This document shows, piece by piece, positions 1 to 11,767 of a stretch of DNA of 64,000 nt. The DNA comes from Maea johnstoni (taxonomy: Eukaryota; Annelida; Polychaeta; Spionida; Magelonidae): contig OZ012690.1 in NCBI GenBank assembly GCA_963942565.1, positions 8,433,260 through 8,497,259 on the forward strand, written 5' to 3'. Below the pieces are notes generated by a model. The model searched no databases. It was not told where the DNA came from and saw only the letters and a list, made by a program, of their open reading frames with translations. Position 1 is the stretch's first letter, and each line of letters opens with the position of its first letter. A program made the translations under genes and the position numbers.

Positions 1-99
1 TCTAATGAATACCAACATGACAGGGTTTAGATGGTTTTCAAAAGTCTTTGCATCCTTATGTGCTTTCGACAAAAGTAGACTCAGCATTGGAAGGGTTAA
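1..99. mobile_element. MITE family A (TTAA-CCCTT), right part
   Basis: Family A is the commonest repeat here, about 210 bp, ending TTAACCCTT and AAGGGTTAA. TTAA flanks and CCCT-type termini fit a piggyBac-like non-autonomous element. It has no coding capacity. This copy is cut by the window edge; a further fragment lies at about 170-360. Confidence 0.75.
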
Positions 100-522
100 A
101 CTCTGAGAGCTAGGCGCAGATAGCATGCACTGTTATTGATTATCGTGATAGTTCTTTTGGATTCTTTGCGTCTTTTCGTCCAAAGCACAAGGACGCAAAG
201 ATTTTCAAAAACCATCCAAACCCTGTCATGTTGGTATTCATTGGACAGCTCCCGTTGAGTACTCTCAGCTGAGTACCATGTGCCAGGGTTTCAATACTTT
301 TTCAGGTTTTTTGCATAATTTTGCAATGGCCAAAATTAGCCACCAGCAACATAAGAGAACGCTGCTTGCTGTCTCTGTTGAAAAGTAACGGTTTGCATTT
401 TGTTATTTAGCATATTTAGTCATCAATATGAACATGGCCTTGATTATAATTACACAAGGTGGGCAAAGCTAAGAGCATTCTCATCTTTATTCTCGATTCT
501 GTTGGATGTTCTCTAAATATCT

Positions 523-867
523 CAGGCCTCAACGCTAACTCAAAATGGTACTGGCCCCGTAGGACCAGTAACACCGACGATCTACTTATCCTGCAAATTT
601 TTTACTGGTCCTACAAATTTTTCTTTAACATAAAAACAAAACAAACATTGCATAGTATTCACAGACAACATCTATTTTTATTTATTTTATCTTCATTTAT
701 TTCAAAAACATTTGGGATATTCTTGAGGGGAAAGTTGTTAATAAGAATGCCCCAAATGTTTACTGGCCCTGTAGGACCAGTTGAAGTATTTTTTTACTGG
801 CCCGAAGCCGTTTTTGTGAATTTTTACTGACCTGGGACCAGAGGACCACTGGTAGCGTCGAGCCCTG
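523..867. mobile_element. MITE family D, 5-bp TSD
   Basis: 345 bp with inverted ends CAGGCCTCAACGCTAA and TAGCGTCGAGCCCTG, flanked by tatct on both sides. It contains repeated GGACCAGT/ACTGGTCC blocks. Sister copy at 14968-15308. Confidence 0.8.
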
Positions 868-1028
868 TATCTAATTTTCTACCAAATGAATTCAGTCCTG
901 GAGCCTGTGAGAACCAGACCAGACATCCGACATCCCCAGATCAAGATGTGAGCCGCCAGTCCATGAATAATACATCGCATTGAGTAATCAGGAAAGTGAA
1001 ACATTGCGCAATAATCTATTAGTCTTGT

Positions 1029-1385
1029 AGCACCTCGTCTGAGGTCTACTGGGGATATCTGTGTGGTCACAGCATAGATCAGAGATAATTATTCACTAGT
1101 GATTTCTGGACTCTAGTGCCATGCAAGGAAAGAATGTGAGTCTTGACAATCACCTCGTCTGAGGCTTACTGCGGATATCTGTGTGGTCACAGCATAGATC
1201 AGAGATAATTGTTCACAAGTGATTTTTTGATTTCAGAGCCAGGCAAGGAGAGAATGTGAGTCTTGTATGAAGCACCTCATCTGAGGCTTATGGGAGATAT
1301 ATCTGTGTGGTCATAGCAATATAGATCAGAGATAATTGTTCACGAGTGATTTTTTAATTCAAGAGCCAGGCAAGAATGGATCTGA
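1029..1385. repeat. Tandem repeat, three units of about 120 bp
   Basis: Units start at about 1029, 1149 and 1270, each with an imperfect CCTCRTCTGAGG palindrome and the TGTGTGGTCA block. The third is the most diverged. Confidence 0.8.
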
Positions 1386-1446
1386 TGCTTGCATGCTTCT
1401 CAACAGTAAAAACAATCAATATTGCTATGCAGATGTCTGCTCCCCT

Positions 1447-1657
1447 TTAACCCTTACAATGCTGAGGCTACTTTCGTCCAAAGCACAAAAACGCAAAGAT
1501 TTTTGAAAACCATCTTAACCCTGTCATGTTGGTGCTCATATGATAGCTCTCGAATACTCTGAAATGAGTACCCATTTGCTAGGGTTTCAGTGATTTCTCT
1601 AGTGTTTTTGCATCATTTTGTATTGGCCAAATTAGCCACCAGCAGCATAAGGGTTAA
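1447..1657. mobile_element. MITE family A copy
   Basis: Complete, with TTAA at both ends (1447-1450 and 1654-1657). Confidence 0.8.
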
Positions 1658-2070
1658 AAGGCTGCTGCTGACACTGGTCCTCAGCTGAGCACCAGCTGCA
1701 AGTGGGCTCTTTGATCAGATCCCCTGCTCCCGGTCATGATCGTGAATCTGCAAGGACTGCATGCTTCAACCCATGAAATCATAAATTTTTAACCAGTCAC
1801 AGCATATAAATGATAAGTCGGGGCAATGTACAAAGCAGTAGCTTTATAAAAGAAGTGTGCAGGTGTAGATGCTCAGATATTAAGTATATGGACTTAATAA
1901 TAAATTTTGAAGTACCTAAAGAAAATTATTCATTGCATAGAGTATTCACACTTTTCATGTGTTGGATGTTATCAAAATTGGTTAATGTGTTGAATGTCAT
2001 TAAAAGTGTTATATGTGTTGAATGTAACATATAGATTTGTCTGATTTTGACAAGGTTGATACATCAACTG

Positions 2071-2480
2071 CTGTCATATGTCCCATAATTCTATTAAGGA
2101 ATATTTACTCTCTGATTATTGTGTGTTATAGGTGAAATAAGGTGTTCTATATAGCATCCCACTGTGCAGTTTGTCTAGGGAGGGGGCGTGAGGCTGGGAA
2201 ATTGCAGTCATATATGTCCCATAATTCTATTAAGGAATATTTACTCTCTGATTAGTGTGTGTCATAGGTAAAATAAGGTGTTCTAATATAGCATCCCGCT
2301 GTGCTGTTTGCCTAGTGAAGGGCGTGAGGCTGGGAAACTGCAGTCATATATGTCCCATAATTTCATTTGGGGATATTTACTCTCTGATTAGTGCGAGTTA
2401 TGGGTAAAATAAGGTGCTCTCTACAGTATCCCGCTATGCTGTTTGTCTAGGGAGGGGGCGTGAGGCTGGGAAGCCACAGC
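2071..2480. repeat. Tandem repeat, three units of about 137 bp
   Basis: Each unit carries TGTCCCATAATT, a TTTACTCTCTGATTA block and GGGCGTGAGGCTGGGAA. No coding potential seen. Confidence 0.8.
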
Positions 2481-2520
2481 TGTATTTGTTCCTATAGGAC
2501 TGCTCTCTCCATTAATACCA

Positions 2521-2858
2521 TTAACCCTTCCATTGCTGAGGCTAACCTTCATCCAAAGCACAAAAAAGCAAAATTCTCGAAAATCATTCAAACCCTGTCA
2601 TGTTGGTACTCATCGGAAAGCTCTCACTGAGTACTCTTAAATGAGTACCCATTTGCCAGGGTTTCAATCATTTTCCATTTTTTTGCAAGGACGCAAGATC
2701 TCTGAAAACCATCTAAACCATGTCTTGTTGGTATTCATTGGAAAGCTCTCACTAAGAACTCTCATATGAGTACCCAACTTGCAAGGGTTTCGATCATTTT
2801 CCATGTTTTTGCAACATTTTGTAATGGGCAAATTAGCCGCGCGCAGCATATGGGTTAA
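2521..2858. mobile_element. MITE family A copy with internal duplication
   Basis: 338 bp instead of 210, because the central part is repeated. TTAA at 2521-2524 and 2855-2858. Confidence 0.75.
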
Positions 2859-3002
2859 TACCATTAACAACAGGGCTATGGAATAAGTTATCTTGTGATA
2901 AGGCAAGCTTTCAGGCCAGATTAATATCCAATCTCACAGCGAGAGCCACTCTATGGAGATTGTTTAGTGAGTGTGGGTGACTAATGAGAGATGATATACA
3001 GT

Positions 3003-3235
3003 TCTCTATAGTACAATATGGGTACAGTCAGGGACTTACCCAGCCTGGAGTCAGGGAGTCATTTTCACTCCCAAACACTAGATAATAGCAATAACGCAAT
3101 ATGGATACAGTACTCATTGCTTCTATGTGTCACTATGTAGTCAATACAGGGACTTACAGAGGCAGGAGTCAGGGAGTCATTTTGACTCCCAAACACCAGA
3201 TTTTCTGGCAAAATGAAAACTCATTTGTATTTTGT
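3003..3235. repeat. Imperfect two-unit tandem repeat
   Basis: Two copies of a segment with CAGGGAGTCATTTT and ACTCCCAAACAC, separated by diverged sequence. Confidence 0.6.
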
Positions 3236-3575
3236 AAGATTGTCTGTATCTGTAGAGTACAAAGATAATTTCAAAGGTTTCACTCTTAGAATACAACAGG
3301 CACATTTTAAATGATGTAAAAAAAAACACGTTGACTATGTGTCACTATGTCGTCAATCAGAATCATTTTTTCAAACCATTTTTTCAATCATCTGATTCCC
3401 CTGTTTCACACAAAAAAATCTAAATCCAGTCAAATAAATTATAATCCATCCTTCTTTTTGTGTTTTCAATATTTTTTCCAACCATGTCTTTTAATTGAAT
3501 CACCCGTGTTTCAACCTAAATAAAGGAAGGAAGGAAGGACTAAGGGGTTTGGATATCTGGCCAACAGCATTAGAT

Positions 3576-3888
3576 ATAAAGGTATTCGGTTTATAGTCTT
3601 GTATCCACCGAAGCGCTCACACGACCTTCCTCCCCTAGCAGGCACTGTACATACAGAAACCATTTCAATCCCCCGGGGGATATTCCAGAGCAACTGGCAG
3701 CATATAGCGCACACACTCTAAGCACTGCCTTATTTATGCTAGGTACCCATTTTGCAGCTGGGTAGACTGAAGCCATATGGAATAAACTGTCTTGCCCAAG
3801 AACAGACCAAAGTGCCCCGGCCGGGAATCGAACCAGCGACCCTCTGATTACTAGTCTGACACCTAACCAACTGAGCTACTTTGTCCCC
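3576..3888 (-). repeat. tRNA-Thr-derived SINE, full length
   Basis: Reading the minus strand from 3888: a tRNA-like head GGGGACAAAGTAGCTCAGTT with A box, a CTAGTAA loop like tRNA-Thr(AGT), and B box GGTTCGATTCCC. A body beginning CACTTTGGTCTGTTCTTGGG follows, and it ends at ATACCTTTA. The anticodon stem has an A-A mismatch and the body is fused on, so this is a SINE and not a tRNA gene. Confidence 0.85.
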
Positions 3889-4380
3889 ATATTAGGCCAC
3901 TGATTGCCACCAGACTCCCTCACAAACTAAAGATAAGAAACCACTGAAGAGGAACTTACAGTAAAATATTACAGGAGGCTCGTTATTTAACTGTTTTGGT
4001 GTGGGTTTTTTTCAAAATTAATATCTTGGTCAACCTTAATTGTCAGTCCTGTCTATATGTGTCAACTGAAGATTATTTGAACATAGTTTTTCTATCACAA
4101 TAGGCAGAATAGAACGGTAGTCTTATTTCGCTGTGAAAAATATTGTATAAAACTGCTGCTATATGCAACAGATTCCAAAATACTCCAAAATACTCCAAAA
4201 TAGGGGTGACAACAAATCCTTCAAACCTGTGGATACATGATGGCACAATTTACGGACAAAAGAAGAAGGCAATATTTACACTATGAGGGATAAATCTGAA
4301 ATCGGATGAATAAATCTACAAATCGCTTTTAAGTGAATTAAGGTAGAACGGAGCGTGTGATTTGTTTTCACTCATCAAAG
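3889..4380. other. No recognised content
   Basis: AT-rich non-coding DNA. I see no ORF of note and no member of the repeat families listed here. Confidence 0.5.
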
Positions 4381-4570
4381 AATTCTTATTCCATTTGGGT
4401 TCCCGATGGTCGAGGCTCCAGAGGGGTGCTCAGTCGAGTGCGACACTTCCTCGTCGTCGGCGATCGATCATCTTGCCAGCAGAGCGCCCTCTGGAGGCTG
4501 CCAAGGAATAACGGAGAACAGTGGCGGCTGCCGATAGAAAGACATTGTCTGCAAGATAACCTGCTGCTGC
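4381..4570 (-). promoter_or_regulatory. CpG-richer patch with a CTCF-like motif
   Basis: Several CpGs (cgtcgtcggcgatcg) stand out from CpG-poor surroundings. At 4481-4497 the minus strand reads CCTCCAGAGGGCGCTCT, one mismatch from the CTCF core consensus. Function is inference only. Confidence 0.3.
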
Positions 4571-4721
4571 TTACCCGAAGAGCTCAGTAGCATAGTCTTA
4601 GCTTAAATATTTTCAAAGATATTCATTTAAAGGAGATTATGTAGGTTGAGTAATACTTCTCTTTCTAATAATTTAAAAAATATGCTTTCAAAAGGAGGGG
4701 ATCACCAGAATAGCGTCACCG

Positions 4722-4934
4722 TTAACCCTTCCACTTGCAAAGGCTACCTTTATCCAAAGCACATGGATGCAAAGATTTTTGTAAACCATCTAAACCCTGT
4801 CATGTTGGTATTCATTAGATAGCTCTCATCGAGTTCTCTTGGATGAGTACCCATGTGCCAGGGTTTCAGTCATTTTTTAGTTATTTGTATCATTTTGTAA
4901 TGGCCAAATTAGCCACCAGCAGCAGAAGGGTTAA
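4722..4934. mobile_element. MITE family A copy
   Basis: Complete copy between TTAA sites. The same orientation is followed 200 bp later by an opposite-facing copy. Confidence 0.8.
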
Positions 4935-5130
4935 GTTAAAAAGCTCAAGCATTGAATGTATTTAGAGGTATGTAGGTGGATTAACATATCTTCAATTCGA
5001 TATTTTCAAAAATACTCATTTGAAGGAGATTATGTAGGTTGAGCAATACAAATATTTTTAGAAATATGCTTTGATAAGTAGATCACCAAAATAGTCTCAC
5101 TGTTAAAGGTCTGGTACAAGCATGAAAGGG

Positions 5131-5350
5131 TTAACCCTTATGCTACTGGTGGCTAATTTGGACAATACAAAATGATGCAAAAAAAAAACCGGAAAAAGGA
5201 CTGAAACCCTTGCACACAGGTACTCAGTTGAGACTATAACTCAGCGACAGCTTTCTGATGAATACCAAAATGACAGGGTTTAGATGGTTTAAAAAAATCT
5301 TTGCGTCCTTGTGCTTTGGAGTAAAGTAGCCTCAGCATTGGAAGGGTTAA
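5131..5350. mobile_element. MITE family A copy, inverted
   Basis: Complete copy, opposite in orientation to 4722-4934. Confidence 0.8.
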
Positions 5351-5440
5351 AGGAGATTATGGAGGTTGAGCAATAATTCCCTTTCAAATATCTTTTAGAA
5401 ATTATGCTTTGATAAGGATAGGATCACCAAAATAGTCTTA

Positions 5441-5673
5441 GGCCCAAAAAAATAAATTGTTTGTTTCCTGTAACAGTCCGAAAAAAAATAGGGTAGGTAG
5501 GTCGGCAAAAACTTTTTTTCTGCATTATTTTTTTGGTCAAAAATGAGTGTTTTATGCATGTTTTACGTTGATTGGGAGTGGGGAGGGCTGAAAAAGCTTT
5601 AGGGTAGGGACTTTTTTGGATAAAAACTTGTTAGGGTAGGGTTACAGGAAACAAACAACTTTTTTTTTAGGCC
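5441..5673. mobile_element. MITE family B, PIF/Harbinger-like
   Basis: 233 bp with ends GGCC(C/T)AAAAAA and TTTTTTAGGCC, then GTTTGTTTCCTGTAAC in both subterminal arms. TTA lies on both flanks (5438-5440, 5674-5676). GGCC-type termini with a TWA duplication are the PIF/Harbinger signature. Confidence 0.8.
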
Positions 5674-5859
5674 TTATCGTTAAAGGTCAGTGGTACAAGC
5701 ATGAACTGGTTAAAGGATTTCTTCTTGAATCCCAAGTATCCACTAAACCCCCAGACCTCCTGATCAACCCAAGATACTTCCCCAATACACTTAAGATATG
5801 AGGAGAAAATCCGCTGGAATCTCAGCGCGATACTTCCACTGATCCTGCCCAAATCCCCC

Positions 5860-6545
5860 GGCCTATCTCTGCTCAACAGAGTCTCTCACACGCAGCTTTG
5901 GCAAGAGGGCTCGGCCTGGCTTATGAGGCGTATTGATCCCACAGACGGCAGTGTCAGATAGGCTATCTACACACAGGAACGCTGCGCCTAACTCATAATG
6001 CTGACCACGGTCTTAGACAGGATACAGAAACTTGGTGCCAAAAATTGGCAAATTGTCACATTTTAGGGCGTCTGAATTTTTAAAGGGGACCATAATGTAT
6101 ATGGAGACAACCTTCTTCAGAAGCACAAGGACGCAAATATTTTTGAAAACCATCCAAACCCTGTCTTTTTGGTATTCATACTTCATACACAGATTTCAAC
6201 TCAGATTTCAACCATAAACATGTATAAATTGATCAAAATAAGGCATAAAATCCTTATACAATGTCATGGAAATTAAATGGAGATGAAAAAATTCAATTAT
6301 ATGCTTGACATTGAAATTTTGAGAAATTCCCCACAAAGAAATTTTGGTGTCCTGATGGGTGCTTTTTAAGGGTTTGGGTGTCCAAATGAAACCCAGTCGC
6401 CCTACTCGCTAAGACTAGGGGGCTTGGCTTGGCTTATTGGGCATATTGATCCCGCAGACGGCAGTGTCAGATATGCTATCTACACACAGAAACGCGGCGA
6501 CTAACTCATAACGCTGACTCCGCCATGTCAAAGGTCAGCCGCACA
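5860..6545. repeat. Two direct copies of a 110-bp segment around a MITE
   Basis: A segment with ATTGATCCC(A/G)CAGACGGCAG occurs at about 5905-6005 and again at 6425-6525. Between them lies a hAT subfamily-1 MITE (about 6007-6418) that itself carries a family A fragment. Confidence 0.6.
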
Positions 6546-6659
6546 CATCTATCTATCTTTGAATATGAACATGACATCATGATATCATCATTCAGAGCAC
6601 AATACCTTGAGGATCTATTTCCTCCCTCAGGCCTGAAGTGTCTTGAGAACTAGACATCT

Positions 6660-6850
6660 TCACACTTGCAATGCTGAGGCTACTTTCCTCCAAAGCACAA
6701 GGCCAGGGGCAAGGTTTTTTGAAAACCAACTAAACCCTGTCATGCTGGTATTCATTGGATAGCTCTCACTGAGTAATCTCAGACGAGAACCCATGTGCCA
6801 GGGTTTCAGTCATTTTTGAGGGGTTTTGTATCATTTCGAAATTAGTCACC
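6660..6850. mobile_element. Partial MITE family A copy
   Basis: Lacks clean TTAA ends and stops within the AAATTAGYCACCA arm. Confidence 0.6.
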
Positions 6851-6934
6851 AACAGGATCATTTTGAGACGTTGTGGGGTGGCACCCCACATTGTCCCCTT
6901 TCACCAGATAGCACATTTTGTCATATTGAAGATA

Positions 6935-7482
6935 CGGGTGAACTGGCTTAAAACATGTTTTATCCAGATTTTCGGATTTATCGTACAGATTTCAAGGGCC
7001 CGGTCCCTCCCAATACATTTACATGCAAATTTCAGTGCTTAATACAGACAATTTAATCCGTAGCTCACTTAAACCAGACGATTTTGGAGGCACGCTCTTT
7101 ACCATTTAAGGTTTAAGAGCATGTTTTTAGTCGCATTGCCGATCATGATTTGAGCGCGCCCTATCACATGATATGACGCGCCCAAGTCATTGTCACAGGA
7201 CGCAGAAATAATGTCCTCTCCCACAAAAAACGAAGGGGAGAGACAGTTAAATAGACAGAGGGATGTGGTCGGAGGGTCAAGGAAAGAGGGGCGATATGGG
7301 GGGTTGTAAATATATAGTTGAAGGGTCACGATTCTGTCTTGATTTTTGAAATGTAAATGCCTTGATGTGGGTGCTTGAAAAAAAATTTATTTTATTTTAT
7401 GCCTATATGCACAATCTGGATTTTGCCTAATCCGGACAGAAATTTAGGGTTCACATCCAACCGGATTAAGCCAGTTCACCTG
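6935..7482. mobile_element. TA-flanked Tc1/mariner-like MITE
   Basis: 548 bp with inverted ends CGGGTGAACTGGCTTA and TAAGCCAGTTCACCTG, bounded by TA dinucleotides at 6933 and 7483. There is no transposase frame. Confidence 0.75.
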
Positions 7483-7630
7483 TATTAATGCTGATCAATG
7501 CCTGGAGTGTCGAGGCAGCTTTTGGGCCAGGAGGAGGAGGCGGAGCAGGCCAGAGAGCCGTCAGCAAGAGGTCAGAGAGCTCCTTAAGCTGTCCACTCAG
7601 TGGATCTACTCCATCCATCAGTCCCAAGGG

Positions 7631-7909
7631 TAGACTAGCTCCTAGTCTATGATTTACTTATATTGTGCTTTTCTCTGTTCTGGTCTATCTTCTGTTCCAT
7701 ATTTAGGTGTTAGTTTTAGTTGCTGTTGATAGATGGCACCAGTGGTGGTCACCCTGGTCAGTCGGAATCCAAGAAATCCAAATAGACCCTTGCTGGCCAC
7801 CTGGTGAGCCAATATAGAACTAAATATGGGTAGACAGTTTAGAATGGTATATAAACATTAGGTGAGTTATTAAAGAAGTGATAAATTTTCTTGGCCTAGG
7901 ACTAGGCTA
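7631..7909. mobile_element. MITE with 9-bp TSD
   Basis: 279 bp, ends TAGACTAGCTCCTAGTC and GGACTAGGCTA, flanked by tcccaaggg on both sides (7622-7630, 7910-7918). A second copy at about 40660-41160 is interrupted by a SINE. A 9-bp duplication suggests a Mutator-like or related group; not certain. Confidence 0.7.
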
Positions 7910-8049
7910 TCCCAAGGGCTGCATCTCAGAGCTAGTACAGACAGAAACAAAGGTATGATAAGGTCTCTGAGTGTCAGCAGCGAGATCAGCAACATCCAGA
8001 GGGTGGCTCCTTCAGCACATTGTGGTTTAATTGTATGCCTGCATCAGGG

Positions 8050-8343
8050 TTTTAGAAGGATTTAGGAACTGGGTGCCCAAAATTGGCAATCCTAAAATGT
8101 TGGTGCGTTAATTTTTAGGGGGGACCAAAATATATATAGATTACAACCTTGAACAAGGATTTACTTATTGAAATAAGGTGTAATATCCCTACACAATGTC
8201 ATGGCATTTATATTGAGCTGAAATGAATTCAATATGTTTGGAAATGACATTTTTCAAAACTACTCTCCCTAACATCTGGGTGTCCTGAAGGGTGACTTTT
8301 GAAGGTTTGGGTTTCCAAATGACACCCAGATGCCCTGCTGGCT
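8050..8343. mobile_element. hAT-type MITE subfamily 1, degraded
   Basis: Keeps GGATTTAGGAACTGGGTGCC and the right arm through CCCTGCTGGCT, then runs directly into a family E element. Confidence 0.65.
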
Positions 8344-8571
8344 ACCCATTAATGCTCACAGCGGCCAAAAACAACCGGACATTTTTGATCAAATCTTGCA
8401 GTTAAAAGCATATCCAGGAAGATATTTGATGGAGAAATGTTAATCCAAACATTACCAACAACCCTCCTTGAATTTATTTGTAAAATCATTCTCAAATACA
8501 AAGTTAATGCCAAAAGTACCACAGTTCCAGACGACAATTTCTGGGGGAACTCTTAAGCATTAATGGGTTAA
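8344..8571. mobile_element. MITE family E
   Basis: About 230 bp with ends related to TTAACCCATTAATGCTCA and a central inverted pair (AAATATTTGAAGGAG / CTCCTTCAAATATTT in better copies). TTAA flanks. Other copies: 22814, 30678, 32621, 46996, 47569 and 57783. Confidence 0.7.
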
Positions 8572-8627
8572 GACTATGCATGGCCTGCATCCCATTGGCC
8601 AAGAGATGACACTGTTCCCTTCAGCTC

Positions 8628-8885
8628 TTCAGAACACCAGAGAAATACATCCCCTTGATCCGCAACCCCATAGGTACTGCATGCTAGTCTCTACGGCATC
8701 TGCGCCTCGGGTTACGCGCTGTAGCCTGGGGTTGTATTGGTCATGTGATCTGTGCAGTAAGCATGCACTGGCTGGCTGGGGGATGTCATACTATCTAGGT
8801 CAGATAGTGAGAGGCAGCGAAATTTGATGATTCATGACCAGTGCCCACTCCCTGTCTACTACTCCCAGAGAACACCGATCATAAT
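8628..8885. repeat. Dispersed repeat, about 250 bp
   Basis: Shares CCTTGATCCGCAACCC, GCGCCTCGGGTTACG and GGCAGCGAAATTTGATGA with 21955-22255. Class unknown. Confidence 0.65.
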
Positions 8886-9318
8886 CCTCTTCAATCACAC
8901 CTAGCTGGTTTCAGTAACGCTCATAACTCTGCAAATCCTGGTCCTTCCAATCCCTAATAGTATAGAATCTCAGCTCGATCTGTCAAATCCATACTGCAAA
9001 CACTTCAATATATCAGGATATGATTGAATGGATGGAGTTATATAATTCACTTAGGCACAGGTCATTTCATATGGATGATTAATATTGCAATCGTCCTACT
9101 AATGAGCTTATATTCAGCATCATCATTAGGCATATTACTCACCACAGGCAGAGCGAGAAATTAAACTAAATGATTCTCAAGCTTTTAATTCTGATCATTA
9201 ATAGGGTGATTGGTCTATTGTTTAATGACTCCAATAAAACGTGATTACTTTATGCCACACACAGTGAACAATGATAAATACCATTAATGATATTGAATAG
9301 AGGATACCCCCCCCCCCT
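8886..9318. other. No recognised content
   Basis: Non-coding AT-rich DNA ending in a run of Cs at about 9307-9317. Confidence 0.5.
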
Positions 9319-9529
9319 TTAACCCTTGTGCTGCTAGTGGCTAATTGTACAATACAAAATAATGCAGAAAACCTGAAAATGACTGAAACCCTGGCAAATG
9401 GGTACTCATTTGAGAGGACTTGACAAGAGCTATCCAATGAATACCACCACGACAGGGTTTAGATTTTTTTCAAAAATATTTGCATTCTTGTGCTTTGGAC
9501 TGAAATAGCCTCATCGTTGGAAGGGTTAA
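9319..9529. mobile_element. MITE family A copy
   Basis: Complete; abuts the poly-C tract. Confidence 0.75.
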
Positions 9530-9943
9530 TGATATTGAATATAGAGTACCACCCCTCTAACCTATTTATGCATTGAGATTTACTTTTACGTCTGGACCTG
9601 TCAAACTGTTGGAAATAACTTTAGAATGAAGCATAAATTCACAAATTGATTGAAGAGGAGTTGTAGATAGGGTTCTGTCTGATGAACAGTTCTCCAAATA
9701 TTTTCCAAATATTGCTTTTGTTAGAGAGATATCACCATAATAGTCAGGCGATTTTTTATGCTAGAGTCATGAAAGCATAAGAATTCAAACATTTTTAAAA
9801 ACCATCTAAACCCTGCCATGTTGGTATCAATAGGAAGGCTCTCAGATAAGTACCCAAGTGCGAAAGTTGTCATCCCTGCCTGAGGACAGCTATGATTGAG
9901 GTGTCTATAAGGAGTTCTGCTGGATAGCCTTATATATGTACAT

Positions 9944-10264
9944 CAGGGTCTTAGCCAGGATTTAGAAACTAGGTGCCCAAAATTAGCAATTGTAAAATCT
10001 TTGGGCGTCCTAATTTATAAAGGGGAAAACAATATACTCAGATTTCAACCATAGTCTTTAGACATGTATAAATTTATCAAAATAAGGCATGACTTCCTTA
10101 TACAATGTCATGGGAATTATATGGAGATGAAAAAATTCAATTATATGCTTGAGATTGACATTTTCAGAAATTCCTCACAAAAATATTTGGGTGTTCTGAG
10201 GGGTGCTTTTTAAGGGTTTGGGTGTCCAAAAAGACACCCAGACGCCCTGCTGGCTAAGACCATG
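9944..10264. mobile_element. hAT-type MITE subfamily 1 with perfect 8-bp TSD
   Basis: 321 bp, ends CAGGGTCTTAGCC and GGCTAAGACCATG, flanked by atgtacat on both sides (9936-9943, 10265-10272). Subfamily 1 has a core with AAACATGTATAAATTTATC and mirrored GGGTGTCC/GGACACCC arms. Confidence 0.9.
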
Positions 10265-10563
10265 ATGTACATTTAATGTCACCTGCCAGGGTTTCAGTCA
10301 CTTTTCAGTTTTTTGCATTATCTTGTATTGGCCAAATTAGCAGCTTAAGGGTTAAACATACTATATATCCTCATGACAATTGTCAGAGAATGCTTTGATC
10401 ATGAATGGGTTAACCAGCTGGATATTGATTGATTCATAAATACCACATAGCATGCAGCGATACCTCATAGTTTTTTCAGCATGAATAATGCACAATACTG
10501 CAGCTAACTAAATAAGGAGCTGCATAATTATCCACATCATCCATCCAGCTTCATTTCTGCTCC

Positions 10564-10735
10564 TTAACCCTTATGCTGCTGGTGGATAATTTGGCCAATA
10601 CAAAATTATGCAAAAAAGTGAAAAATGACTGAAACCCTGGCAAATGGGTGCTCATCTGAGAGTACTCAGCGAGAGCTATCCAATGAATACCAACATGACA
10701 GGGTTTAGATGGTTTTCAAAAATCTTTGCATGCAT
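10564..10735. mobile_element. MITE family A, right end missing
   Basis: Starts at TTAACCCTTATGCTGC and breaks off after TTTGCAT. Confidence 0.65.
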
Positions 10736-11539
10736 TTGGCATGACTGAGTTAACCAGATGGATATTGATTGATTCATAAATACCACATAGTACGCAGTAA
10801 TATTACTTCACAGTTTTTTTCTGCATAAATAATGCACAATACTGTAGCTAACCAAATAAGAAGCTGCATAATTATCCACATCATCCATCCAGCTTCATTT
10901 CTTCTCCTTAACTACCCAATCATCTGGAAAGACCACAGACAATGTGACGCTTTCACAAGATTCATGACAATGCCTTTGTTATTGAGACCCTACCTGTATA
11001 GTCCATTAGTGAATAGGAAGGTGTGGGTTCAAAGGCTCCACTTTGACATGAAAGATTTATTCTGAGAGCAAACACAAACACATGCGGTAGGAAAAAAACA
11101 ACATATGCCAGTATGATTAAGTGGTGTCATTCATATCTGCTCAATCAATATATCAAAATACTGAAGGTGTAAATAATTTAGATATCCACATACTCGAACA
11201 ATGTCACATACGGTTAGCTCTAGAGTTAGTTGTAGATATATTATAGTGGTGGAGTGTAGAAACATCAAACATGCCATGTATTTTAAATTGTATAGCATTT
11301 TATTACACAATTCTCGCTGCAGAAACAGACTATGATAACAAGTTGGAATTAGTGTGCTTTGCAGCAATGCATCTTTTAAGTCAAGAAACAAAATGAGGCC
11401 TTACATTACAATATATCTCTTCTTGCTAAGTACGAATTGTGCTCAAACCATTTTAATGGGAGATCATAAACAAGCCAGAGACCCTCCCATAATGTTTTTT
11501 ATTGTATCTTCACTGAGCCATCTTCTCAGCACGAACAAT
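10736..11539. other. No recognised content
   Basis: The first part repeats flanking DNA seen at about 10400-10560 (CATAAATACCACATAG), a local duplication. The rest shows no exon or known repeat. Confidence 0.5.
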
Positions 11540-11754
11540 TTAACCCTTCCGATGCTGGGCTGCTTACGTCCAAGGCACAACGACACTAAGATTTTTAAAA
11601 ACGAAATCTAAATCATGTCATGTTGGTATTCATTGAATAGCTCTCGCTGAGTACTCTCAGATGAGTACCCATGTGCCAAGGTTTCGGTCAATTTTCAGTT
11701 TTTTTTGCATCATTTTGTACTGGCCAAATTAGCCACCAGCAGCATAAGGGTTAA
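11540..11754. mobile_element. MITE family A copy
   Basis: Complete. Its right 130 bp plus flank are duplicated at about 12019-12166. Confidence 0.75.
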
Positions 11755-11767
11755 GATATCTATCTTA

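Larger units (their letters stand above)
6830..8065. other. Unrecognised GC-richer segment, open on both strands once two MITEs are discounted
   Basis: If the TA-flanked element (6935-7482) and the 9-bp-TSD element (7631-7909) are left out, the plus strand stays open for about 130 codons, including ECRGSFWARRRRRSRPESRQ and VRELLKLSTQWIYSIHQ, ending near 8065. The minus strand of the same DNA is open for about 65 codons, including LSGQLKELSDLLLTALW and a proline run. Neither peptide is one I know. Acceptor-like tracts exist on both strands. It may be an old exon, a host pseudogene or part of an unknown repeat. Confidence 0.25.

Noticed and set aside
3816-3888. tRNA-Thr-like sequence
   Set aside because: It is the head of a SINE fused to a shared body, with an anticodon-stem mismatch; the same occurs at 40896-40968.
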